Origin: Mannheimia varigena
Lineage (GTDB): Bacteria; Pseudomonadota; Gammaproteobacteria; Enterobacterales; Pasteurellaceae
Length of the DNA: 64,000 nucleotides
Assembly: GCF_013377235.1 (NCBI RefSeq)
Contig: NZ_CP016226.1
Coordinates: 186,001 to 250,000, forward strand
Direction: 5' to 3'
A model generated the notes under the pieces. That model was not told the DNA's origin, did no database searches, and saw only the letters and a program-made list of their open reading frames with translations. How positions within the stretch are numbered: the stretch's first letter is position 1; each line of letters opens with the position of its first letter. This document shows, piece after piece, positions 43,286 through 53,099 of the stretch. The translations under genes and the position numbers were made by a program.

Positions 43286-44584
43286 ATGGAAAAATTAACA
43301 TTAAACCCAATTTCCCGAGTAGAAGGGGAAATTAACTTACCTGGTTCAAAAAGCCTCTCTAACCGTGCATTATTACTGGCAGCATTAGCTAAAGGCACAA
43401 CACGGGTTACCAATTTATTAGATAGCAATGATATTCGTCACATGCTTAATGCGTTAAAATCCCTAGGTGTGAATTATAAGCTTTCAGAAGATAAAACTGT
43501 TTGTGAAGTACAAGGTATTGGTGGGGCTTTTCAAGCTCAAAATGGTTTATCGCTCTTTTTAGGGAATGCAGGTACGGCAATGCGACCATTAGCCGCGGCA
43601 TTGTGTTTAAAAGGCAAGAACAAGGCTCAAATTATTTTGACAGGCGAGCCTCGAATGAAAGAACGCCCGATCAAGCATTTAGTTGATGCGTTACGCCAAG
43701 TTGGAGCAGAAGTAGAATATTTAGGAAATGAGGGCTATCCGCCGCTTGCTATTACAAATAGTGGTTTAACCGGTGGTAAAGTGAAAATTGATGGCTCGAT
43801 TTCCAGCCAGTTCTTAACCGCATTATTGATGTCTGCACCGTTAGCTGAAAATGATATGGAAATTGAAATTATTGGTGATCTGGTATCAAAACCTTATATT
43901 GATATTACGCTATCAATGATGAAGGATTTTGGGGTAACCGTTGAAAACCGTGATTACCACATATTTTCAGTAAAAGGCAATCAAACCTATATCGCACCAC
44001 AAGATAATTATCTAGTGGAAGGTGATGCATCCTCTGCTTCTTATTTCTTAGCTGCAGGTGCGATTAAAGGTAATGTGAAAGTAACGGGTATTGGTAAAAA
44101 ATCAATACAAGGTGACCGCTTGTTTGCTGATGTATTAGAGGCAATGGGGGCAAAAATTACTTGGGGTGAAGATTTTATTCAAGCAGAGCAAGCACCGTTA
44201 AAAGGTGTGGATATGGATATGAACCATATTCCTGATGCGGCAATGACGATTGCAACAACGGCTCTTTTTGCAGAAGGTGAAACGGTTATTCGTAATATCT
44301 ACAACTGGCGAGTTAAAGAAACTGACCGTTTGACGGCAATGGCAACAGAGTTGCGTAAAATTGGAGTAACTGTTGAAGAAGGGGAAGATTTTATCCGCAT
44401 TCAACCGCTTGCATTAGACAAATTCCAACACGCAGAAATTGAAACCTATAACGATCACCGAATGGCAATGTGTTTTTCATTGATTGCGTTGTCTAATACA
44501 CCAGTCACAATTTTAGATCCGAACTGTACAGCAAAAACCTTCCCGACCTATTTTACTGAGTTAGATAAATTATCGGTAAGATAG
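43286..44584 (+). CDS. aroA: 3-phosphoshikimate 1-carboxyvinyltransferase (EPSP synthase)
   Basis: Joins phosphoenolpyruvate and shikimate-3-phosphate, step six of the shikimate pathway. 432 residues of the glyphosate-sensitive class I type. Signatures: LPGSKSLSNRALLLAALAKG near residue 15, LFLGNAGTAMRPLAAAL near 90-106, GEPRMKERPIKHLVDAL near 120, and NYNDHRMAMCF-like YNDHRMAM near 390. It is probably co-transcribed with hisC. A bidirectional terminator separates it from the convergent SH3 gene. Confidence 0.96.
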   Translation: MEKLTLNPISRVEGEINLPGSKSLSNRALLLAALAKGTTRVTNLLDSNDIRHMLNALKSLGVNYKLSEDKTVCEVQGIGGAFQAQNGLSLFLGNAGTAMRPLAAALCLKGKNKAQIILTGEPRMKERPIKHLVDALRQVGAEVEYLGNEGYPPLAITNSGLTGGKVKIDGSISSQFLTALLMSAPLAENDMEIEIIGDLVSKPYIDITLSMMKDFGVTVENRDYHIFSVKGNQTYIAPQDNYLVEGDASSASYFLAAGAIKGNVKVTGIGKKSIQGDRLFADVLEAMGAKITWGEDFIQAEQAPLKGVDMDMNHIPDAAMTIATTALFAEGETVIRNIYNWRVKETDRLTAMATELRKIGVTVEEGEDFIRIQPLALDKFQHAEIETYNDHRMAMCFSLIALSNTPVTILDPNCTAKTFPTYFTELDKLSVR

Positions 44585-44588
44585 AAAT

Positions 44589-44628
44589 GAAAAAAGGATT
44601 TAGTTTTAGGCTAAATCCTTTTTTTTAT
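44589..44628. terminator. Bidirectional terminator between aroA and the SH3 gene
   Basis: AAAAAAGGATTTAG and CTAAATCCTTTTTT with a seven-base loop: A-run on one side and T-run on the other. Confidence 0.9.
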
Positions 44629-44640
44629 ATTCTAGTTTTA

Positions 44641-45249
44641 CTAAGCCCAGCCACCACTATTACGTTTTCGGCGAGGGATTAAGAATGGAACAAGTAAGCC
44701 TAGTAGTAAACCAGCCCCTAAAACAGCACCACCGTAGATAAACCATTGAATCACAATTTCACGTTTTTCAGAATCGTGCATCGTTTCTAAATCACGGTTC
44801 TTATTTTTTAAGATTTCAAGCTCACGTTTTAATTGCGCATTTTCTTCTACTAAATCACTGCTTTTTTGAACGGCATCTTGTGTTCTACGCTGCATTTCTG
44901 CAGTGCGTTGCTGCCATTCAGTATCAATTTTGCTTAGGCGATTGGTTAAGTCTTGAACCTGTTGATTTAATTGAGGAATAAGCTCTTTAGGACTTGCAGT
45001 ATCGCTTAAGTCAGAATTTAATACCCAACCTTCACGGTTTCGGCTATCTTTAATCAGACTATATCGTTCCCTTTTATCTAATATCGTTACTTTTTCTCCT
45101 GCTTGGATGGCGCCAGAAATTTTAAAGTTATCTCCAGCACCTTTACGCATATAAGTGTTTAGATTTTCGCTGATATATTGGGTTTGAGCTTGTGTGGAAA
45201 GTGAAGTTCCAAGAATTAAGCCTGTAAGCAAATAAACGATTTTTTTCAT
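44641..45249 (-). CDS. Membrane-anchored SH3-domain protein (YgiM type, TIGR04211)
   Basis: 202-residue envelope protein. It has a cleavable signal peptide (MKKIVYLLTGLILGTSLSTQ), a bacterial SH3 domain (about 22-85: YISENLNTYMRKGAGDNFKI), a coiled coil (about 90-165), a membrane segment (VLGAGLLLGLLVPFLI) and a basic cytoplasmic tail. This matches E. coli YgiM (206 residues), whose function is not established. It is the last gene of a minus-strand group after the phosphate transporter, separated by a probable terminator. Confidence 0.85.
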   Translation of the reverse strand: MKKIVYLLTGLILGTSLSTQAQTQYISENLNTYMRKGAGDNFKISGAIQAGEKVTILDKRERYSLIKDSRNREGWVLNSDLSDTASPKELIPQLNQQVQDLTNRLSKIDTEWQQRTAEMQRRTQDAVQKSSDLVEENAQLKRELEILKNKNRDLETMHDSEKREIVIQWFIYGGAVLGAGLLLGLLVPFLIPRRKRNSGGWA

Positions 45250-45276
45250 AAAACTCCTTACAATCTAAAATAGAAA

Positions 45277-45296
45277 GGGGTAAGCAGAGTTACCCC
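45277..45296 (-). terminator. Probable terminator after the phosphate transporter gene
   Basis: GGGGTAA and TTACCCC around six bases; the minus strand continues with a T-rich stretch. Confidence 0.6.
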
Positions 45297-45312
45297 CATA
45301 AGAGTAAGTGGA

Positions 45313-46578
45313 TTAATTAAAAATCGCACTCAAAATGTAGTAAATGATAATTGCAAGTATTGCACCTGCAGGAAGAGTAATAATCCAAGATGCAATAATA
45401 TTACGGATTACACCAAGGTTAAGTGCTGCTATACCACGCGCAAATGCAACACCTATTACTGCGCCAACTAGAGTTTGTGTTGTTGAAATTGGAAGACCAG
45501 TACCTGATGCAATTACAACGGTGATTGAACAAGCAAATTGAGCAGCAAAACCACGGCTTGGGGTTAAATCTGTAATACCGGTACCAATAGTTCCCATAAC
45601 TTTATGCCCCATCACGGCAAGGCCAACCGCAATACCTATTGCACCTAAAGGCAATACCCAAGGCGCCATAACGGTTTTACCCTCAATAACGCCACCGTGG
45701 TCAACAATAGATACTACGGCAGCTAAAGGCCCGATTGCATTGGCTACATCATTTGAACCGTGAGCGAACGCCATTGCACAAGCAGTAATTAGCATTAAGA
45801 TACTAAATACTTTCTCAACACCACTGAATGCAGATTGGTCCTTTAGGCTAGCTTTGAAAGCATTACTACGAAGATAGAAGATACAGATAATGGCACAGAT
45901 TAAAGAAATGATTGCAGAAAGGATGGTAGTTTGCAGACCACTTAGATCTAAACCAACGTGTTTTAAACCTTTTTCTAGAGTTACGATACAGATAATGAAT
46001 ACCGTTAATGCAGTATAGTAAGGTGCATATTTTGCTGCATTTTTCATTGGTGCATCGGTATCAAAAATAATTTTCTGTGTAGAAGTGAAAATAAAATAAG
46101 CTACCACACCAGCAATGAAAGGTGTAATGAACCAGCTACCAACAATACCACCAAATTGTCCCCATTGTACTGCTTCCATACCTACAGATACGATAGCAAA
46201 ACCTACAATAGCACCGATAATTGAGTGAGTAGTTGAAACAGGCCAGCCTTTTTGAGATGCGACAACTAACCAAATACCTGCAGCAAATAGAGCAGACATC
46301 ATACCAATTACAAGAACTTCAGGGCGACTTGTAAAGTTTTCTGTTGCAATAATACCGCTTTTGATTGTTTCTGCTACTTCACCACCTGCAAGGTAAGCGC
46401 CAAAAAATTCGAACACTAACGCAATATAAACTGCTTGTTTAGCAGTAATAGTGCCTGAACCTACAGAAGTTCCCATTGCATTAGCTACGTCATTAGCACC
46501 GATACCGAATGCCATAATAAAGCCAAATATGGCAGTAATAACAATAATAATAAAGCCGTAGTTATTAATCAGTTCCAT
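45313..46578 (-). CDS. pit: Inorganic phosphate transporter, PiT family
   Basis: Low-affinity phosphate:proton (metal-phosphate) symporter of the inner membrane. 421 residues, about ten membrane segments. The PiT signature appears in both halves: GANDVANAMGTSVGSGTIT near residue 27 and HGSNDVANAIGPLAAVV near 274. It is nine bases downstream of a DUF47 gene; the pairing of PiT with DUF47 is common and suggests joint control of uptake. No PhoB box was recognised upstream. Confidence 0.92.
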   Translation of the reverse strand: MELINNYGFIIIVITAIFGFIMAFGIGANDVANAMGTSVGSGTITAKQAVYIALVFEFFGAYLAGGEVAETIKSGIIATENFTSRPEVLVIGMMSALFAAGIWLVVASQKGWPVSTTHSIIGAIVGFAIVSVGMEAVQWGQFGGIVGSWFITPFIAGVVAYFIFTSTQKIIFDTDAPMKNAAKYAPYYTALTVFIICIVTLEKGLKHVGLDLSGLQTTILSAIISLICAIICIFYLRSNAFKASLKDQSAFSGVEKVFSILMLITACAMAFAHGSNDVANAIGPLAAVVSIVDHGGVIEGKTVMAPWVLPLGAIGIAVGLAVMGHKVMGTIGTGITDLTPSRGFAAQFACSITVVIASGTGLPISTTQTLVGAVIGVAFARGIAALNLGVIRNIIASWIITLPAGAILAIIIYYILSAIFN

Positions 46579-46586
46579 TTGATCTC

Positions 46587-47267
46587 CTATGACTTCGCTA
46601 ACATCAATTCAATACGAGAACCGATACGTTGAGCTTGGTCAGCTAAAATGCTGATACGTTCGATACATTTATATAAAAACATTACATCAATCGGGTTAAG
46701 CGTATTTTCTAACCCAAGTAATGTATGGCGTAAGGTAATTTGGTATTGATCGGTATCATCTTCGATTTGGTCGAGTTCAAGGATCATTTTATTGACAAAG
46801 TCAAGCTCTCTGCCTCTAAAGCCTGTTTCTAATAATTGATCCATCTCATCTAATACTTTGCGAACTTGACGACAAGCATCGATACTACGAGAAAGGAATT
46901 TTTTGAAAAGAGGTTGCATTTCAGCTGGAATAACCAATTTACGACCAATAATGCGGCCTGAAATATCTCTTGAATAGTTTGCTAATTTATCTAACTGAGT
47001 TACCAATTCTAATAAATCTGTTCTTTCAACAGGCATAAATAAGCCTCGAGGAAGTTTTAGACGGATTTCACGTTTTAATGAGTCGGCACGACGTTCTAAA
47101 TCAACGATTTTACCACGAACTTCAGCAGCTTTTTCCCAGTTATGTTCAAAAGTTGCATCAAAGAAAGATTCTAATAATTCGCTACATTCAGTCACTTTGT
47201 TTGAGTGCTTTTGTAACGGCTTAAGTGGGGATTGGGCGAATAAACCTAAAATGTTATTCAATGCCAT
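46587..47267 (-). CDS. DUF47 / PhoU-like phosphate transport accessory protein (TIGR00153)
   Basis: 226-residue all-helical cytoplasmic protein related to PhoU. Family members sit next to PiT genes and are thought to regulate them. Visible features are long charged helices (ELLESFFDATFEHNWEKAAE; ADSLKREIRLKLPRGLFMPV) and the conserved C-terminal region LDQIEDDTDQYQ. The start is preceded by GGAGA. It is the first gene of the operon with pit. Confidence 0.88.
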   Translation of the reverse strand: MALNNILGLFAQSPLKPLQKHSNKVTECSELLESFFDATFEHNWEKAAEVRGKIVDLERRADSLKREIRLKLPRGLFMPVERTDLLELVTQLDKLANYSRDISGRIIGRKLVIPAEMQPLFKKFLSRSIDACRQVRKVLDEMDQLLETGFRGRELDFVNKMILELDQIEDDTDQYQITLRHTLLGLENTLNPIDVMFLYKCIERISILADQAQRIGSRIELMLAKS

Positions 47268-47372
47268 AAAATATCTCCATATTGATAATATTTAGGATAA
47301 CTTCTAATTTGAAGTCGTGCGTATTTTACTTGATGTATCCAGAAAGATCACGATGTAAAGTGCATTTTTTAG

Positions 47373-47430
47373 ACAAGCGGTTTGATTTATATAATTTTTT
47401 ACAAAAAGAATAGAAAATTAACCGCTTGTA
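47373..47430. repeat. Facing uptake sequences in the DUF47 / serC divergent region
   Basis: ACAAGCGGTT (47373-47382) and AACCGCTTGT (47420-47429) form 10-base arms over an AT-rich loop. The surrounding 297-base gap holds only this pair and AT-rich promoter DNA for the two divergent genes. Confidence 0.75.
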
Positions 47431-47564
47431 ATATATTGTTACAGTGAATATTTCTCCGATTATATTAATTTTGTTTTAGGAAAATAAATTTTTCAGTTTT
47501 ACTCTAGTATTGAACAATTTTTCGGATAGAATATAACCATTATTTTTAATACAAGAGGTGAAAA

Positions 47565-48647
47565 ATGGGAGAGGTTTATAACTTCAGTGCAGGTCCGGCA
47601 ATGATGCCGAAAAAAGTGTTAGAGAAAGCACAGCAAGAATTATTAAATTGGTTAGATCAAGGCACTTCGGTAATGGAAGTGAGCCATCGTGGCAAATTAT
47701 TTATGGAGCTGGCGGCTCAGTCTGAAGCGGATTTACGTAAACTTTATAACGTGCCAGAAAATTACCGCATTCTCTTTTTGCAAGGTGGAGCAAGAGGGCA
47801 ATTTGCTGCGATTCCAATGAATTTGATGGGCCAAAAAGGCAAAGCTCTTTATTTAAATTCAGGGCATTGGTCGGCAACTGCTGCGAAAGAAGCCCGTAAT
47901 TTCACTGAAATTGATGAAATTAATATTTTAGAGACTGACCCACAATTAAAAGTAAAGCGCTTAGATTTTAGCGATATTGCTGAGCAATATGATTATGTAC
48001 ATTATTGCACAAACGAAACTATTAGCGGTGTTGAAATTGTTGATATTCCGAATGTAGGTAACACGCCATTAGTTGCAGATATGTCATCAAATATTTTGTC
48101 TCGTGGCATTGATATCAGCAAATTTGGTGTGATTTATGCAGGGGCTCAGAAAAATTTAGGCCCGGCAGGAATTACTATCGTGATTATTCGTGATGACTTA
48201 ATTGGTAACGCTCGTAAAGATACGCCTTCTATTTGGAATTATGCGGTTCAGCGTGATGCGGATTCAATGATTAATACGCCACCTACTTTTGCTTGGTATT
48301 TGTGTTCATTAGTATTCAAACACTTACTGGCAGAAGGTGGATTAAAAGCTACAGAAGAGCATAACTTAGCAAAAGCAGCATTGTTATATGATTATTTAGA
48401 TAGCTCAAAATTCTATTACAATACAGTTGCAAAAGAAAACCGCTCATTGATGAATGTAACCTTTACCACGGGTAATGATGAATTAAATGCAAAATTTGTA
48501 AGTGAAGCGACTGCTTGTGGCTTACAAGCCTTGAAAGGACATAAAGTGTTAGGTGGAATGCGTGCTTCAATTTATAACGCAATGCCAATTGAAGGGGTTA
48601 AAGCATTAATTGAATTTATGAAAGAATTTGAACAACGTAATGCTTAA
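47565..48647 (+). CDS. serC: Phosphoserine aminotransferase
   Basis: PLP enzyme that makes 3-phosphoserine in serine synthesis and also acts in pyridoxal phosphate synthesis. 360 residues (E. coli 362). It starts MGEVYNFSAGPAMMPKKVL. PLP-lysine is in YAGAQKNLGPAG near residue 195; LFLQGGARGQFAAIPMN and SSNILSRGID are further family motifs. The ribosome site is AAGAGGTG. A terminator follows. Confidence 0.96.
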   Translation: MGEVYNFSAGPAMMPKKVLEKAQQELLNWLDQGTSVMEVSHRGKLFMELAAQSEADLRKLYNVPENYRILFLQGGARGQFAAIPMNLMGQKGKALYLNSGHWSATAAKEARNFTEIDEINILETDPQLKVKRLDFSDIAEQYDYVHYCTNETISGVEIVDIPNVGNTPLVADMSSNILSRGIDISKFGVIYAGAQKNLGPAGITIVIIRDDLIGNARKDTPSIWNYAVQRDADSMINTPPTFAWYLCSLVFKHLLAEGGLKATEEHNLAKAALLYDYLDSSKFYYNTVAKENRSLMNVTFTTGNDELNAKFVSEATACGLQALKGHKVLGGMRASIYNAMPIEGVKALIEFMKEFEQRNA

Positions 48648-48658
48648 ATAGAAAGATT

Positions 48659-48684
48659 AAGAGCCACATTTGTGGCTCTTTTAG
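48659..48684. terminator. Bidirectional terminator between serC and the calcium exchanger gene
   Basis: AAGAGCCACA and TGTGGCTCTT with a two-base loop by strict pairing, plus T-run. Confidence 0.85.
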
Positions 48685-48690
48685 TTTATA

Positions 48691-49668
48691 TCAGATAGCA
48701 GTTTTAAACAGATAGAAGTTATAACCCACATAAGCTGCAAAAAGGATAAATCCTTCTAAGCGATTAATTCTTCCACCTTCCGGTCGGCGATATATATTCA
48801 AGCCAAACACAAAAATTAAGAAGGTTAGAACAGACATAATAACAATATCACGAGAGAATACTTCAGCTGTTACTTGCATTGGCTTAATAGCACCTGCAAT
48901 ACCTACTACTGCAAGAGTATTAAATAAGTTAGAACCGATGATATTGCCTAAGGCTAAATCAACCTCGCCTTTACGAGCAGCAGCAATAGATGAAGCTAAT
49001 TCAGGTAACGATGTGCCCACTGCTACGATGGTTAAACCAATCACCAAATCACTCACACCAAAGAATTTCGCTACTTCAACCGCACCCCAAACTAAGAATT
49101 GTGAGCTAACCACTAATAGCACTAAGCCAATAATCAACCATAAAATGGATTTACCTAAGCTCATTTCTGAACTCTCGGCTAATTCTGCATCAACATCAAT
49201 AGCTAGCGCATCATTTTTACTTCTCATTGCCGTAACCACTGTCCAGGTCATATAAGCTGCAAATACGGCAAGTAAAATGATTGCATCAAGTTGAGTTACA
49301 TTAGCATCATACACTAAATAAGCAGAAAGTAAGGTTACTGCCATTAAAATCGGTAACTCTTTTTTCAACACATCAGAATTTACCATTAACGGTTTAATGA
49401 TTGCGGTTAAACCTAAAATAAGAGCGATATTGGTAATGTTTGAGCCATACGCATTACCGAGTGCAATGCCGGGTGAGCCACTTAATGCAGACGAGGCGGA
49501 AACAATCATCTCAGGTGCTGACGTACCAAAGCCAATTACCACAATCCCAATTAAAAGTGGTGTCATACCAAAATGTTTAGCCGTAGAGGCTGCACCTTCA
49601 ACAAAACGGTCTGCACTCCAAACTAACACTATTAAACCGCCGATAATAGCGGCAAGAGCAAGAGTCAT
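48691..49668 (-). CDS. yrbG: Sodium/calcium exchanger family protein (YrbG type)
   Basis: 325-residue inner-membrane protein of the CaCA superfamily with ten membrane segments. The two alpha repeats read IGFGTSAPEMIVSASSALSG (about 46-65) and AVGTSLPELASSIAAARKGE (about 218-237), each with the cation-binding Glu, followed by GNAYGSNITNIALILG and GNIIGSNLFNTLAVVG. A central acidic loop (DVDAELAESSEM) separates the halves. The E. coli homologue YrbG is not essential and its ion is not firmly known. Confidence 0.88.
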   Translation of the reverse strand: MTLALAAIIGGLIVLVWSADRFVEGAASTAKHFGMTPLLIGIVVIGFGTSAPEMIVSASSALSGSPGIALGNAYGSNITNIALILGLTAIIKPLMVNSDVLKKELPILMAVTLLSAYLVYDANVTQLDAIILLAVFAAYMTWTVVTAMRSKNDALAIDVDAELAESSEMSLGKSILWLIIGLVLLVVSSQFLVWGAVEVAKFFGVSDLVIGLTIVAVGTSLPELASSIAAARKGEVDLALGNIIGSNLFNTLAVVGIAGAIKPMQVTAEVFSRDIVIMSVLTFLIFVFGLNIYRRPEGGRINRLEGFILFAAYVGYNFYLFKTAI

Positions 49669-49779
49669 AAATTATCCTTCTTATTAAAAAATGAGATTGC
49701 ATTATAGCTTGTTGCCTAAAAATAAATATAGGCAAAGCAAAATAAATCGCCTATTATTTTGAAAATTTTGGATGAATGA

Positions 49780-52347
49780 ATGATGAATAATAGTAACGAA
49801 TTAAAAACGCTTTTAGCTAAATTCACGGAAAAGCAGAAAGCCGCGTTTTCAACTACTGATGTGCTTGAATTGCTCGCTGAGCGTAGCCATTTTTATGACG
49901 ATATTCTGCATACTCTTTGGCAAGCATTTGGGCTAGAAAATCGAGAAGATATGGCTTTATTAGCTGTTGGTGGTTATGGGCGAGAGGAAATGTTTCCGCT
50001 TTCCGATCTGGATATTTTAGTGCTATCTGAAAAGCCGTTAGACGAACCAACGCAACAAGTGCTGAATACATTATTTAATTTGCTATGGGATAGCAAATTA
50101 CAACTAGGAACAAGTGTTCGAACGCTTGATGAATGTATTGCTATCGGTAAAGCCGAAATTTCAGTTGCTACCAATATGCTGGAGGGGCGTTTTTTATTCG
50201 GCAATCATCAGCTCTGGATTAGGTTAAAAGAGGCAATATATCAGCCAGATTTCTGGGAAATTAAGGCGTTTTTCAATGCAAAAATAGACGAAAAAAACGC
50301 CCGTTACGCACGCTATCACAATACGAGTTACAACCTTGAGCCTGATCTTAAACATAGCCCTGGTGGGTTGCGAGATCTGAATTTGATCTCTTGGATTATG
50401 CTACGCCAATACGGTGTGCATTCATTCTTAGACTTATTGAATAAAGGCTTACTCTATTTCGAAGAGTACAAAGAATTAACGGCAGCACAAGCGGTACTTT
50501 TTCGTATGCGTTTTGCACTTCATTTGCAACTTAAACGTTACGATAACCGCTTGAGATTTGATAGACAGCTACAATTAAGCGAATTTTTAGGTTATAAAGG
50601 CGAAGGCAATCAAGCAGTTGAAATGATGATGCGAGATTACTTTCAAGCTACAAAATCTATTTCTCAACTAAGCCAATTACTGCTTAGTAGCTTCGAGCAA
50701 GCGCATTTGTTGAATTTGCAAAAAATGGGTGAAAAACAACCGCTTGATCTGCATTTTTATCAGCAAAATCAGATGATATTTATTGAAGAACGTCGTATTT
50801 TCAAATATCAGCCAACGGCAGTGTTAGATTTATTCTTTCATCTTACTCACTTTCCGCAACTGAATGCGAGTGCGGATACGTTAAGGCAACTACGTTTATC
50901 TCTCCAGCAACAAGAGCAGCCACTTTGCGACAACAAGGAAATGCGAGAAAAATTTATTCAGCTTTTTTTTCAACCTAAAGTTGTTTCTAGAGCGATTTTA
51001 CCAATGCACCAACTGGGCTTTTTAAACGCCTATTTACCGCAATGGAAAGGGGTTGAAGGCTTAATGCAGTTTGATCTGTTCCATATTTATACGGTAGATG
51101 AACATACTATCCGTGTGATGTTAAATTTGGAAAACTTTACTGAAAAGGCTCAGCAGCCTCTTTTCCCTCTCTGTTATAGCTTATTTTCGCAATTATCCGA
51201 TAATCATGCCTTGATTTATCTTGCTGCACTTTTTCACGATATTGCAAAGGGCAGAGAAGGCGAACACGCCAAAGTTGGGGCGGAAGATATGCGTGAGTTT
51301 GCTAAATTACACGGTTTCAATCAAGAGCAAACTGATTATATGGCGTGGTTGGTAGAAGAACATTTGACGATGTCGATAACTGCTCAACGGCGTGATATTC
51401 ACGACCCTGAAGTTGTGCGTGCATTTGCAAAAAAAGTGAGAAATCCGACCGCTTTATCTTCACTACTTTGTTTAACAGTTGCTGATATTTGTGCAACTAG
51501 TGAAAGTTTGTGGAACGATTGGAAAGCCTCTCTATTTACTCAGCTCTACCAGTTTACATTACAGCAATTAGCTGAAAATTTAGACTATGAAATGGTAGCA
51601 AAAGAGAATCGCCTACAAGCATTGGAACTAATGAAGTTTGTACTTTCTGCTGATGAAAGAAAACGATTAGTGGCTTTTTGGCAACCTTGTCCACAGGGCT
51701 ATTTTTTACGCCATAAACCAACGCAACTGGTATGGCATGCATTAAGTTATATTAAAAATCAAAAATTGCCGATGGTTTTGGTAAGCAATGAATACGCACG
51801 AGGTGGCACAGAAATTTTCATTTGCTGCCAAGATCAGCCGCAACTGTTTGCTCGCATTGCACATTTGCTTAGTCAAAAGAAAATCAGTATTCACGATGCT
51901 CAAATTATTACCACGGAAAATGGCTTGGTGCTAGACAGTTTTATCGTAACTGAACGTAATGGGGAAGATTTAACCGATGAAAGAAGCCGGCAAATTCAGC
52001 AATCTTTAATAAAAATGTTAGAAATGCCGAATAATCAAGCTAAATTTATTAAAAAGCCTGTTAAACATGCTTCATTTAAACGTAAAACAAGGGTACGTTT
52101 TCTCCCTCAATCGCCAAAGCAGCAAACTGAATTTGAGTTGTTTACGCTAGATAGAGAAGGATTATTGGCTCAAATTGGTTATATTTTTAATCGATTAAAC
52201 TTGAATTTGCTGAATGCGAAAATTACGACTATTGGCGAGAGAGTAGAGGATTTCTTTGTAGTAAGTAATGCTGAAGGAAAAGCACTTTCGAAGCAAGAGC
52301 AGCTTCAGCTTCAAGAAACAATAATGAGAGAGCTAGATAGTGAATAG
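49780..52347 (+). CDS. glnD: Bifunctional PII uridylyltransferase / uridylyl-removing enzyme
   Basis: Senses glutamine and modifies the PII protein GlnB, setting nitrogen status. 855 residues. The nucleotidyltransferase signature is GGYGREEMFPLSDLDILVLS (about 64-83). A PII-uridylyltransferase domain follows, then an HD domain (HDIAKGREGEHAKVG near 487), then two ACT domains (about 670-750 and 785-855). ATG at 49780 and 49783 are both possible; neither has a strong ribosome site. No glnB or glnE is near. Confidence 0.95.
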   Translation: MMNNSNELKTLLAKFTEKQKAAFSTTDVLELLAERSHFYDDILHTLWQAFGLENREDMALLAVGGYGREEMFPLSDLDILVLSEKPLDEPTQQVLNTLFNLLWDSKLQLGTSVRTLDECIAIGKAEISVATNMLEGRFLFGNHQLWIRLKEAIYQPDFWEIKAFFNAKIDEKNARYARYHNTSYNLEPDLKHSPGGLRDLNLISWIMLRQYGVHSFLDLLNKGLLYFEEYKELTAAQAVLFRMRFALHLQLKRYDNRLRFDRQLQLSEFLGYKGEGNQAVEMMMRDYFQATKSISQLSQLLLSSFEQAHLLNLQKMGEKQPLDLHFYQQNQMIFIEERRIFKYQPTAVLDLFFHLTHFPQLNASADTLRQLRLSLQQQEQPLCDNKEMREKFIQLFFQPKVVSRAILPMHQLGFLNAYLPQWKGVEGLMQFDLFHIYTVDEHTIRVMLNLENFTEKAQQPLFPLCYSLFSQLSDNHALIYLAALFHDIAKGREGEHAKVGAEDMREFAKLHGFNQEQTDYMAWLVEEHLTMSITAQRRDIHDPEVVRAFAKKVRNPTALSSLLCLTVADICATSESLWNDWKASLFTQLYQFTLQQLAENLDYEMVAKENRLQALELMKFVLSADERKRLVAFWQPCPQGYFLRHKPTQLVWHALSYIKNQKLPMVLVSNEYARGGTEIFICCQDQPQLFARIAHLLSQKKISIHDAQIITTENGLVLDSFIVTERNGEDLTDERSRQIQQSLIKMLEMPNNQAKFIKKPVKHASFKRKTRVRFLPQSPKQQTEFELFTLDREGLLAQIGYIFNRLNLNLLNAKITTIGERVEDFFVVSNAEGKALSKQEQLQLQETIMRELDSE

Positions 52348-52368
52348 CTCTAGAGAGCAAATAGCAAA

Positions 52369-52406
52369 AACCGCTTGTAATTCATCATTACAAGCGGTTA
52401 TTTTTT
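52369..52406. terminator. Terminator of paired uptake sequences (glnD / zapG)
   Basis: AACCGCTTGTAA and TTACAAGCGGTT, a perfect 12-bp stem over a seven-base loop, then six T. It lies between convergent genes. Confidence 0.9.
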
Positions 52407-52415
52407 CATAAAATT

Positions 52416-52814
52416 TTACGATTTTAGTAAGCCTGATGAACCTTCGGAATAATCTCTTGGCTGACCTTCTTCTGTTTTTTCTGGTTGCACAGGTAATTTA
52501 GCTTGTTGGAAAAACTCGATATTTTTAGCATTTTCTGGTAACAATTTTTCAGAACTTTGAGCTAAATGAGCGTACAGTTTCTTATAATCTGTCGCTAAGG
52601 TAGAGAGTAACTGAGCTGATTGTTCAAAATGCTGTTCAAGCTGTTGTTTTTGTTCGTCAACTTGTGTTTTAGCCTGTTTCAGCTCTCGTTCCAATTCGTG
52701 CTGCTTTCTGACATTGCTATGGAAAACTCTTACTAAAGTACAACCTACAATTGTACCTACAATAAAGGCAGCAGCAATGGCTGCCCAAACATCACTTGTC
52801 CATTGTTCCATCAT
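52416..52814 (-). CDS. zapG: YhcB/ZapG family membrane protein (DUF1043)
   Basis: 132-residue protein with one N-terminal membrane segment (VWAAIAAAFIVGTIVGCTLV) and a long cytoplasmic coiled coil (about 35-90), then a disordered acidic tail. In E. coli, YhcB (ZapG) links cell division with envelope synthesis. It is divergent from rplM, as in other gamma-proteobacteria. Confidence 0.87.
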   Translation of the reverse strand: MMEQWTSDVWAAIAAAFIVGTIVGCTLVRVFHSNVRKQHELERELKQAKTQVDEQKQQLEQHFEQSAQLLSTLATDYKKLYAHLAQSSEKLLPENAKNIEFFQQAKLPVQPEKTEEGQPRDYSEGSSGLLKS

Positions 52815-52958
52815 AAACTCCTTTGTCTTGCGTGAATTTATGTGATATTTTTAACATTTCAGACTTTATTTGAAAAGCTCCAAATGATTAAAATGTGATG
52901 TAGGTTCAATTTTAAAGAATAAGTCTAAAAAATATTAGATTTTTGACTAAAAAGTCTG

Positions 52959-53066
52959 TATAATTTTGCCACCCTGTTTTGCTTGGTTTTCCCGCCAAGC
53001 AGTTTGGTCAGAATTGACTCGAAGGGGTTAGATTCTACCGTCATAGGTAATTCCTGTTTAGGAATT
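52959..53066 (+). promoter_or_regulatory. Promoter and structured leader of rplM-rpsI
   Basis: A perfect -10 TATAAT (52959-52964), with only a weak -35 17 bases upstream, is followed by a leader with two hairpins: TGCTTGG / CCAAGCA (52980-53001) and AATTCC / GGAATT (53049-53066). The leader is about 130 bases long and the ribosome site before rplM is weak. Control of rplM by L13 binding its own leader is known in E. coli; the structure here is consistent but unproven. Confidence 0.55.
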
Positions 53067-53099
53067 GGGTTATAAACTTTAAATTTTGGTATTTAATTA

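Noticed and set aside
52943..52964. TTGACT plus TATAAT as the rplM promoter
   Set aside because: The spacer is only ten bases, too short for a sigma-70 promoter; only the -10 was kept.
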